Assembly: GCF_042665195.1 (NCBI RefSeq)
Contig: NZ_JBHTBW010000077.1
Span: 1 to 9,727, forward strand
Length of the DNA stretch: 9,727 nt
From: Laceyella putida
GTDB taxonomy: Bacteria; Bacillota; Bacilli; Thermoactinomycetales; Thermoactinomycetaceae
Reading direction: 5' to 3'
In this document: positions 5,172 to 9,727 of the stretch, piece by piece
How positions within the stretch are numbered: position 1 is the first letter of the stretch
Layout: each line of letters opens with the position of its first letter
Made by a program: the position numbers and the translations under genes
Notes under the pieces: model-generated
Database searches by the model: none
What the model was told of the DNA's origin: nothing
The model's input: only the letters and a program-made list of their open reading frames with translations

Positions 5172-7612
5172 GGCGATGTTCCTCCTTTACCAGTCTTTTC
5201 TCTGATCATTTTTCTCACTTCGATTTTTGATCTTCCATATTTATTGGGCATTGCCTTTAGTTCTTCTGTTGTGTAGCTACTGTGAAATCTGATCTCTGGT
5301 TGTGGGAGTTTGGCTAAAAAAGTATGCTCTGACTTGTTTACCTGTAGCTTAAACAAGCCAGTATACTTAGGCAGCGCATTGAAGTCACTTAAGTCAAATG
5401 GTTTGAATTTGTTTGCAAGGCTAGAGAACATATCCTCTCCGCCTTTCAGCATGATTAGGTTCGGATCAGCGTCCTTTATGACATCTTGCGTTTCTTTACT
5501 AACTGAGCTCCATCCGTGCATCGTAAAGAGATAACGCGCCCGATACTTCCTCGCTTCCTTACAAATCGCTTCTATGACGGGTGCAACAAGACGGAACTTT
5601 TTCAACTGGTGCAGCTCGTCGATTACGACCAGGCATTCTTTTCGTTTGCTTTTGCTGATGATTTCCCGAGCCTCGACCATTTTCCACAGTTTCACAAAGT
5701 AGTGTGCAAACAAAAAGTATCGAAAGTTTTCATTCATACGCTTTGGGATGTAGATAAGAACCAGGTATGCACCATTTTCGTCTCCGTTTATCCATCGCCA
5801 AAAGTCCATTCCATCAACAGGCGGTTGAGATAAACAATCGATCCAAGGCGGAACAGCTTTAATGCGGGATAACCGATTATTGATGGTTTCGATGTCGGCC
5901 TCTTCCTCAAAAAATTCAATTTCTTCGATCAATAACGGGTATTCATCCTCATTGATCTTTTTGACCAGTTGATTACGGTAGTTACTTTTTTGCAAAATCC
6001 TCATTGCATCTAGGACATTCCCGTCTCCTACCAAATAGGAGAGTTGCAAAGCCATTTTGAAAAAACGTTCAATCGCGATTGTGTTTGTTTTATCCTTTAA
6101 ACTGTCCATTATGATTTCGGTTTCTATATTGGCAATTTCAGATTCAATACCATCCACTTTTTTGAGATGAATCAAGTCATGTGATGTGATGGGGATAGGG
6201 TTTTCAAGGTCCGCATGATTTAAAATGACAACTCGATGTTTCAGCTCATCCGGCACAAGATTGTATATTTCTGTGATCATTTCTCCATCAATCACATCGA
6301 TGACAAAAGCTGAACGGGATTCTTTTTTCCATCTCTCCAAATCCTGATAATTGGTACAAAAAGTATCTGCGACCTGTTTAATCAGAAGCTTTGTTTTGCC
6401 TGAACCTTTTTTTCCCGAGATAAAGGTTGGCATCCCTCGATCGTCCAGGTAATCTTCATTATCTGCCTTCGGATAGGCAAGGATCTGATCGTTGGACAAA
6501 TCCGTTCCCATTGTCACAACACCCAACTCATAGCAGTTATACATGATGGGCGGCGGCGGAGATTTCTGTTCAACTTCATGAAAATAATCCTTGGTGATCT
6601 CTGATGTCTTCTTGATCGGGAAGAGTTTATCCATTTCCCGTCGAGTCAGACAAAGGCGTGACGTTTCTGGACTTAGATGTCCTTTGGCCACCCGTTCCAT
6701 ATCGGGTTGTATCTCAATAAGCTTGATTTCATTTTCACCTTTGATCTTTTCCGCTTGCTTCATGATCTTATTTTTGATCATGGTCACTTTGTCGGGATCC
6801 TCGGTCCAGATGAAAAACAAAACCTCCACATAATGAAATTTGGTATCCAATACTTCCTTCAACTTTGCTTCAGTTTGTGGATATTGCGCTGGATCGAACT
6901 CTTCTTTTTTCACCCATAATCCTGATATCGAATCATACAACTGACTACCTAAAATAAAGGTTCCCTCGACAACATCCATGACCTCTTTCGTTCGATCACT
7001 TTCAACCATGTCATAGGCTTTAGCCCACTGCTTTTTCACTACTTGGCGGGTCTTTTTCCACCAAGTATCAATTCCATAAAAACGGTCTCGTAATGCCTTT
7101 TTGGTTTCATCATGGTTGGCTGCTTCTTTCGCTGTTACTGAATATAGGAAAGTCTCATCTTTTTTTATCAATTGGAAAATGGGTTCAAGCATAAGCGGCG
7201 TCTCCCGTTGACTTTCCATCGCCAAATGATGATATCCCGCTAATGCGAAGATGTGTGGTTTCCCATCCGGCAGCTTCAATACATCTTCGATCAGCTTGTG
7301 ACTGCCGATGTCCTTTTGCATATCTTCTGACGCTGGCATTTCTAACTTTGCGGGTATACTGATATATTGATGGATTTTCCCACCATGTTTGAAAACCTTG
7401 AAACTCAAGTGCGGTGACTCAACATAAACATCATCATTTACCTGGCCTTCTGGATCATATTCTTTGTTCATGTTGCCGATCAGCTTAACGATGTTTTTTA
7501 CTTGGTTTTTCTCCTCGGTCACTTCCTGCTTAGATCCTTTTTGTACAATCGGAACATAGGGAACCAATTTAAAGGTTTTTGATTTAACATACTTGATCTG
7601 CAAGCATTTCAT
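5072..7612 (-). CDS. Conjugation-type P-loop ATPase (VirB4/HerA superfamily layout)
   Basis: An 846-residue cytosolic ATPase. Walker A is GKKGSGKT with K406 and T407. Walker B is VVIDELH with D665 and E666, preceded by basic KSKRKE. An additional FVIDVIDGE strand follows Walker A, and a sensor-like TMHGWSS strand follows Walker B. About 390 residues precede the P-loop without any membrane helix, which fits VirB4/TraC/TrbE-type motors better than VirD4 coupling proteins, where the P-loop comes early after transmembrane helices. Still, the HerA/VirD4 group cannot be excluded. It probably drives assembly of, or DNA transfer through, a membrane channel made with the small membrane proteins encoded upstream. 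AAAGGAG lies about 6 nt before the ATG. A terminator-like hairpin sits immediately before it. Its last 33 codons overlap the next gene in another frame. Confidence 0.8.
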   Translation of the reverse strand: MKCLQIKYVKSKTFKLVPYVPIVQKGSKQEVTEEKNQVKNIVKLIGNMNKEYDPEGQVNDDVYVESPHLSFKVFKHGGKIHQYISIPAKLEMPASEDMQKDIGSHKLIEDVLKLPDGKPHIFALAGYHHLAMESQRETPLMLEPIFQLIKKDETFLYSVTAKEAANHDETKKALRDRFYGIDTWWKKTRQVVKKQWAKAYDMVESDRTKEVMDVVEGTFILGSQLYDSISGLWVKKEEFDPAQYPQTEAKLKEVLDTKFHYVEVLFFIWTEDPDKVTMIKNKIMKQAEKIKGENEIKLIEIQPDMERVAKGHLSPETSRLCLTRREMDKLFPIKKTSEITKDYFHEVEQKSPPPPIMYNCYELGVVTMGTDLSNDQILAYPKADNEDYLDDRGMPTFISGKKGSGKTKLLIKQVADTFCTNYQDLERWKKESRSAFVIDVIDGEMITEIYNLVPDELKHRVVILNHADLENPIPITSHDLIHLKKVDGIESEIANIETEIIMDSLKDKTNTIAIERFFKMALQLSYLVGDGNVLDAMRILQKSNYRNQLVKKINEDEYPLLIEEIEFFEEEADIETINNRLSRIKAVPPWIDCLSQPPVDGMDFWRWINGDENGAYLVLIYIPKRMNENFRYFLFAHYFVKLWKMVEAREIISKSKRKECLVVIDELHQLKKFRLVAPVIEAICKEARKYRARYLFTMHGWSSVSKETQDVIKDADPNLIMLKGGEDMFSSLANKFKPFDLSDFNALPKYTGLFKLQVNKSEHTFLAKLPQPEIRFHSSYTTEELKAMPNKYGRSKIEVRKMIREKTGKGGTSPCNNQTQMKKPASATEAFGSFTGARGYQKSPVT

Positions 7613-7620
7613 CTCCTTTC

Positions 7621-7650
7621 AAAAAATAAAGGCTAACAAATGTCAGCCTT
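7621..7650 (-). terminator. Terminator-like hairpin directly upstream of the ATPase gene
   Basis: On the minus strand AAGGCTGAC pairs with GTTAGCCTT over 9 positions (one G-T wobble) around a 4-nt loop, and TATTTTTT follows. The stem overlaps the TAA of the 44-aa gene and ends just before the ribosome site of the ATPase gene. It is positioned to reduce or condition expression of the ATPase and the genes beyond it. Confidence 0.75.
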
Positions 7651-7783
7651 ATTCGTAGTCGGACAGATCGTATTCTCTTTTCGGTGCCGGATTTTGTTGC
7701 TTCATTTTCTTCTTAAGCAAGAAGTAATATCCCACCGGCAAGGCAGCAGAAACTGCGATAATTGCCAAGGCGACATATATCAT
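7649..7783 (-). CDS. 44-residue single-pass membrane protein
   Basis: The protein begins MIYVALAIIAVSAALPVGYY, one membrane helix at the extreme N-terminus. A basic stretch (LLKKKMKQQ) and an acidic tail ending YDLSDYE follow, so the C-terminus should stay in the cytoplasm. GGAGG (complement of 7792-7796) lies 8 nt before the ATG, and that ATG overlaps the stop of the preceding gene as ATGA, a strong sign of coupled translation. It was missed by a length cut-off but is as well supported as its neighbours. Position just before the ATPase suggests a small channel or anchor subunit, but no family is recognised. Confidence 0.8.
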   Translation of the reverse strand: MIYVALAIIAVSAALPVGYYFLLKKKMKQQNPAPKREYDLSDYE

Positions 7784-8052
7784 TTGCTCCCACCTCCTGC
7801 AATGGTGATCAGTTGTTTCATAACCTGCTCGCTCATTTCCGGATTGCTAGCGGTAACAGCATAACTCACAAAGAAATAAATCGTAGTTGCGCAAGCAACT
7901 GCGCCGATATAAATAGGCAGTTGCTTTGCGCTTCCGTTCTTGGTCTCTTTTATTCCGATCCAGCAACCGATCAAAGTTGAGAGCGTAGGTAGCAAAGCCT
8001 TATCGTATTCCATCAGCAACAAGATGAATTTAGCAAATCCGCCCGGTTCCAC
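7780..8052 (-). CDS. 90-residue two-helix membrane protein
   Basis: The start is GTG at 8052, with GAGGTGG (complement of about 8060-8066) upstream. The predicted helices are at about residues 18-34 (LLPTLSTLIGCWIGI region) and 45-67 (PIYIGAVACATTIYFFVSYAV), with a KETKNGSAK loop. The size and hairpin form resemble holin-like or VirB2/VirB3-like small subunits, but no motif decides between these. The gene begins 11 nt after the previous stop and its TGA overlaps the next ATG by 4 nt. An internal ATG at residue 14 is a less likely start because it has no ribosome site. Confidence 0.75.
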   Translation of the reverse strand: MEPGGFAKFILLLMEYDKALLPTLSTLIGCWIGIKETKNGSAKQLPIYIGAVACATTIYFFVSYAVTASNPEMSEQVMKQLITIAGGGSK

Positions 8053-8063
8053 AGATAACCACC

Positions 8064-8369
8064 TCAGTCCAGGCTAATATCTTCTTGCTCAATCTTTGCA
8101 CCAAGATCTTTTCCAGCTTCTTTAATAACCCCGTTCAAGGCAGCCCCCAAATAAATGCATCCAGTCACCACGCCGGGGATAATAGTCATGTAAGCCACAT
8201 TGAACGCAAGGGTTTTGAGTGGACCTAAGGCACTTTGTCCGCCTTTAGCGGTTTTCGCCATGATAATGAGCGTAAAGATTGAAACAATAAAGCATGTAAT
8301 CGCAACGCCTAATGCCCATATTTCTCCGCCAGACAAACTCTCGTAGCTTTTAACAATTTGATTTCCCAT
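8064..8369 (-). CDS. 101-residue two-helix membrane protein
   Basis: Predicted helices lie at about 17-38 (IWALGVAITCFIVSIFTLIIMA) and 53-78, separated by a short loop (KTAKGGQSALGP). The C-terminal tail is charged (EAGKDLGAKIEQEDISLD). AAGGAG (complement of 8375-8380) stands 5 nt before the ATG. The glycine-containing hydrophobic hairpin is reminiscent of pilin or channel subunits in secretion systems, but no signal cleavage site is clear and the assignment is only contextual. A perfect 15-bp inverted repeat lies directly upstream of the ribosome site, so expression from here on may be controlled separately from the two genes before it. Confidence 0.78.
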   Translation of the reverse strand: MGNQIVKSYESLSGGEIWALGVAITCFIVSIFTLIIMAKTAKGGQSALGPLKTLAFNVAYMTIIPGVVTGCIYLGAALNGVIKEAGKDLGAKIEQEDISLD

Positions 8370-8383
8370 TCGCGCTCCTTTCC

Positions 8384-8431
8384 GGGTATGTTATTACGGG
8401 TGATATTATGGGGTCGCGTAATAACATACCC
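8384..8431. repeat. Perfect 15-bp inverted repeat abutting a ribosome binding site
   Basis: GGGTATGTTATTACG (8384-8398) and CGTAATAACATACCC (8417-8431) are exact complements with an 18-nt loop. In the minus-strand mRNA the hairpin ends 3 nt before AAGGAG of the 101-aa gene. No T-run follows, so it is not an intrinsic terminator. The 8432-8530 stretch has the 10-bp palindrome TTGATATCAA (8453-8462) and no gene. Confidence 0.85.
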
Positions 8432-8530
8432 CTTGCACCAGTTTTGAATTTATTGATATCAACGACTTTTGCTCAATTGACAGTGTGGTAAATTCGTTGC
8501 AGATTTTGTTTTTCTCTCGTCTTCTTCTCT

Positions 8531-8755
8531 TTATTTTTCATTTCTCATCTTGGCATCGCTTTGACGAACGATAAGGAACGGAACGAAGATTGCGACTGTT
8601 CCGAAAAAGATGATCATGGGACGAGAAATGTCTAATACCATGACAAAAAACATAATCGCGATCAATCCATAAAGTTCAGGTGATGCATTCCTATGTTTGT
8701 GCTTGATATAGAACAAGATCATAGACGCAACCAACATGATCCAAGTCCAAAACAC
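8531..8755 (-). CDS. 74-residue three-helix membrane protein
   Basis: The start is GTG at 8755, preceded by GAGGTGAT (complement of about 8761-8768). The GTG shares one base with the TAG of the upstream 30-aa gene, which implies coupled translation. Three hydrophobic segments at about 3-18, 26-43 and 46-64 fill almost the whole protein, with a KHKHRNASPE loop after the first and a charged C-terminus (RQSDAKMRNEK). No family is recognised. It precedes a 161-nt gap containing the large inverted repeat. Confidence 0.75.
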   Translation of the reverse strand: MFWTWIMLVASMILFYIKHKHRNASPELYGLIAIMFFVMVLDISRPMIIFFGTVAIFVPFLIVRQSDAKMRNEK

Positions 8756-8847
8756 TATTTATCACCTCGCCCAATTAACTGGCATAAGACAAAAATGAAA
8801 ATAATGCCTTTCAGAACCCCCAAAATGGTTCCTGTTTTTGAGGCCAT
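8755..8847 (-). CDS. 30-residue single-pass membrane peptide, first gene of the operon
   Basis: The frame MASKTGTILGVLKGIIFIFV, ending IGRGDK, has one hydrophobic segment (about residues 8-25). Its TAG overlaps the GTG of the next gene by one base. The start is uncertain: AAAGGG touches the ATG at 8847, and GAAGGG is 12 nt away. An in-frame TTG four codons upstream is an alternative start. It lies about 80 nt downstream of the likely transcription start of the operon. Confidence 0.6.
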   Translation of the reverse strand: MASKTGTILGVLKGIIFIFVLCQLIGRGDK

Positions 8848-8907
8848 CCCTTTAACCAATCCCTTCTTTCTTCTCTGAACAAAATTTTTGTATATCAGTT
8901 TGATAAG

Positions 8908-8926
8908 AGTACAACTTTATTGTACT
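8908..8926. promoter_or_regulatory. Operator-like palindrome 1 (TACAA-N5-TTGTA)
   Basis: AGTACAACTTTATTGTACT has exact 7-bp arms around a 5-nt centre. It lies a few bases downstream of the likely start of the minus-strand transcript. A repressor bound here would block promoter clearance. Confidence 0.7.
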
Positions 8927-8936
8927 TTCTGATCTC

Positions 8937-8966
8937 AATATATCATACAAGAATCTTGTATGTCAA
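8937..8966 (-). promoter_or_regulatory. Promoter of the minus-strand conjugation operon
   Basis: The -35 box TTGACA is a perfect match (complement of 8961-8966). The -10 box TATATT is one mismatch from consensus (complement of 8937-8942) and the spacer is 18 nt. Transcription should start near 8930 and run leftward through all eight operon genes. Operator 2 fills the spacer. Confidence 0.75.
8944..8962. promoter_or_regulatory. Operator-like palindrome 2 (TACAA-N5-TTGTA) inside the promoter
   Basis: CATACAAGAATCTTGTATG has exact 9-bp arms around one central base. It occupies the whole spacer between -35 and -10 and touches the -35 box. It shares the TACAA-N5-TTGTA core and the 19-bp length with the site centred 36 bp to the left. 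Confidence 0.75.
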
Positions 8967-9026
8967 TTTTCATTATATGAGTTTTTTGTATATTAGATTG
9001 CGTAAGATGCACCTGCTTGGATTCCA

Positions 9027-9133
9027 ATGGGTTTTTTTCCAGAAGATTTCCCGGAATGAATGGTGGAATGAGCCAAGGATCTGGTACTGAAGATTTTGAC
9101 AAGATGATTCAAAAAGAGATGGCACAGAATTGA
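9027..9133 (+). pseudogene. Small gene broken by a one-base C deletion (about 35 residues)
   Basis: The literal frame from ATG 9027 reads MGFFPEDFPE and stops. Adding one C to the CCC at 9050-9052 joins it to a second frame beginning GMNGGMSQGSGTEDF and ending KEMAQN with TGA at 9131-9133. The joined product is a short glycine- and methionine-rich peptide with an acidic/basic C-terminal helix. No strong ribosome site is visible, so it may also be a piece of a longer lost gene. No family is recognised. Confidence 0.35.
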
Positions 9134-9149
9134 TAATCGGATAGATGAA

Positions 9150-9218
9150 ATGAGCCCCTTGGGCTGGTACACCCGGGGGCTTGGAAAAAAACGAGATAAA
9201 GGCAATGTACCACATTAA
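9150..9218 (+). CDS. Possible 22-residue peptide overlapping a hairpin
   Basis: ATG at 9150 opens MSPLGWYTRGLGKKRDKGNV and ends with TAA at 9216-9218, which runs straight into the AGGAGG of the next gene. Its DNA contains the imperfect hairpin AGCCCC...GGGGCT. The ribosome site is weak, so it may be only a leader or chance frame. Confidence 0.25.
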   Translation: MSPLGWYTRGLGKKRDKGNVPH

Positions 9219-9228
9219 GGAGGATATC

Positions 9229-9379
9229 ATGACGAATCGCGTTTTTTTATGATCATGTTCAACGTCTTTACTACCATACGATCAAAGAACATGGTCTGAA
9301 CGAAGTGGACTTGGCGGCCTACTGCTTTGCAAAAAATGTGATGGATAGCATCAATGAAATCGTGTATGACGATGAGTAA
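9229..9379 (+). pseudogene. Small gene broken by one extra T in a T7 run (49 residues if restored)
   Basis: AAGGAGG (9217-9223) lies 5 nt before the ATG at 9229. The literal reading is MTNRVFL followed by TGA. Removing one T from the seven at 9242-9248 gives a continuous 49-codon frame: MTNRVFYDHVQRLYYHTI, then KEHGLNEVDLAAYCFAK, ending VYDDE with TAA at 9377-9379. The restored product is a soluble helical protein. The ribosome site and the protein-like frame make a real gene likely. The shift could be mutation, sequencing error, transcriptional slippage on the T-run, or recoding at the TTA-TGA step. No family is recognised. Confidence 0.6.
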
Positions 9380-9428
9380 CGAAAGTTGACCTATATATTC
9401 AATTCCAAGGAGATCGTTCATTAATCAA

Positions 9429-9441
9429 GCCCCTATGGGGC
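9429..9441. repeat. Short GC-rich hairpin GCCCC-TAT-GGGGC
   Basis: An exact 5-bp stem with a 3-nt loop 10 nt before the GGAGG of the 9464 gene. No T-run follows. It could modestly affect translation or mRNA stability. The 9380-9428 stretch holds only a very short, doubtful frame. Confidence 0.35.
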
Positions 9442-9463
9442 ATTCAAAACGGAGGAAATTGAG

Positions 9464-9619
9464 ATGAGCGTACTAACGGACCCGATGATTATTCATTTGT
9501 TGAATCAACTGAAACAACTTGGGCAGTCGTCTGGAGTGGGTGAAAAGGATTTAAAAGAGTTACGGGATCTGATTTTGGAATCAGCTAAATTGCTGAATCA
9601 GAATAAGGAGGATGAGTAA
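9464..9619 (+). CDS. 51-residue soluble helical protein, unknown function
   Basis: The protein begins MSVLTDPMIIHLLNQLKQL and continues with a hydrophilic break (GQSSGVGEK) and a second amphipathic helix (DLKELRDLILESAKLLNQ), ending NKEDE. The two leucine-heptad helices suggest a small helical hairpin that may dimerise. GGAGG (9451-9455) stands 8 nt before the ATG. It ends in GATGAGTAA, the same nine bases that end the broken gene at 9229-9379, and an AAGGAGG just before the stop could serve a following frame. It was too short for usual length cut-offs. No family is recognised. Confidence 0.75.
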   Translation: MSVLTDPMIIHLLNQLKQLGQSSGVGEKDLKELRDLILESAKLLNQNKEDE

Positions 9620-9649
9620 GGTTGTACGGCGGTTTTGAGGTAAAATAAA

Positions 9650-9727
9650 ATGAAAAAGAGACCTTCTAGGGCGTGTCTGGTGAATGATTAATTGAGCCAC
9701 ATGATCAAGGAAATCAAGGTAATGGCA
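9650..9727 (+). other. Possible start of a further small gene, cut by window end
   Basis: GAGGT lies 8 nt before ATG 9650, which reads MKKRPSRACLVND and then TAA. The same frame resumes with LSH and an ATG at 9701 (MIKEIKVMA) that is still open at the end of the window. It is either a 13-codon peptide, an interrupted gene or chance. Confidence 0.25.

Larger units (their letters stand above)
8885..9000. repeat. Imperfect 18-bp direct repeats flanking the control region
   Basis: TTTTTGTATATCAGTTTG (8885-8902) and TTTTTGTATATTAGATTG (8983-9000) agree at 16 of 18 positions and are 98 bp apart. They bracket the promoter and both operators, and each contains the TTGTA half-site of the operators. 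Confidence 0.7.

Noticed and set aside
5310..6919. Plus-strand frames of 74-105 codons opposite the ATPase gene
   Set aside because: Antisense to conserved ATPase sequence including the Walker B region; no ribosome sites.
8476..8505. Plus-strand TTGACA at 8476 as a promoter
   Set aside because: No acceptable -10 box at 16-18 nt, and no plus-strand gene follows.
9155..9175. AGCCCC...GGGGCT hairpin as a terminator
   Set aside because: The stem is interrupted and is followed by an A-run rather than a T-run on the plus strand; it lies inside a possible small frame.
8973..9421. Minus-strand frames of 64-85 codons opposite the small plus-strand genes
   Set aside because: The plus strand carries clear ribosome sites and protein-like frames; the minus frames lack both.
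1..9727. CRISPR array, tRNA, rRNA, insertion sequence or transposase
   Set aside because: No regularly spaced repeats, no cloverleaf or rRNA-like stretch, and no DDE/DEDD or serine/tyrosine recombinase motif was seen in any frame.

Overview
The window looks like accessory DNA from a Bacillales-type Firmicute, most likely a conjugative plasmid or integrative element. The grounds are strong AGGAGG-type ribosome binding sites, some GTG starts, moderate to low G+C, densely overlapping small genes and a conjugation-type ATPase beside a replication-relaxation-family protein. No replicon, relaxase, integrase, transposase, tRNA, rRNA or CRISPR array could be recognised, so the type of element is an inference.

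Left part (about 1-2930, plus strand): four genes. They are a two-helix membrane peptide (137-355), a soluble protein with a ParB/sulfiredoxin-like DGNHR box (434-1318), and two membrane-anchored coiled-coil proteins (1333-2004 and 2181-2897). The last two are compositional chimeras: G+C-rich 5' ends encode the membrane and coiled-coil parts, and AT-rich 3' ends encode unrelated C-terminal domains. The 434 and 2181 genes are each overlapped at their start by a 13-14 codon GTG-initiated leader frame.

Middle (about 2930-3620): a junk yard with hairpins, a helix-turn-helix-like remnant on the minus strand, a 40-residue plus-strand gene broken by one extra G, a 14-bp perfect palindrome, and a truncated SAM-dependent methyltransferase piece whose open frame overlaps the end of the minus-strand operon.

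Right part (about 3620-8850, minus strand): a compact operon read right to left. It encodes membrane peptides of 30, 74, 101, 90 and 44 residues, an 846-residue P-loop ATPase laid out like VirB4/HerA, a replication-relaxation-family protein (319 aa) and an unknown 200-aa protein. Most junctions overlap or nearly touch. An intrinsic-terminator-like hairpin lies directly before the ATPase gene, and a perfect 15-bp inverted repeat abuts the ribosome binding site of the 101-aa gene. The set looks like a membrane platform plus motor plus DNA-processing factor of a conjugation apparatus.

Control region (about 8880-9000): the operon promoter (TTGACA-18-TATATT, minus strand) carries two 19-bp operators of the form TACAA-N5-TTGTA, one filling the spacer and one just downstream of the likely transcription start. 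Imperfect 18-bp direct repeats flank the block.

Far right (about 9000-9727, plus strand): a string of tiny genes. One is intact (9464-9619). At least two others (9027-9133 and 9229-9379) read as sensible proteins only if one base is added to or removed from a homopolymer run. This means either decay, sequencing error or recoding.
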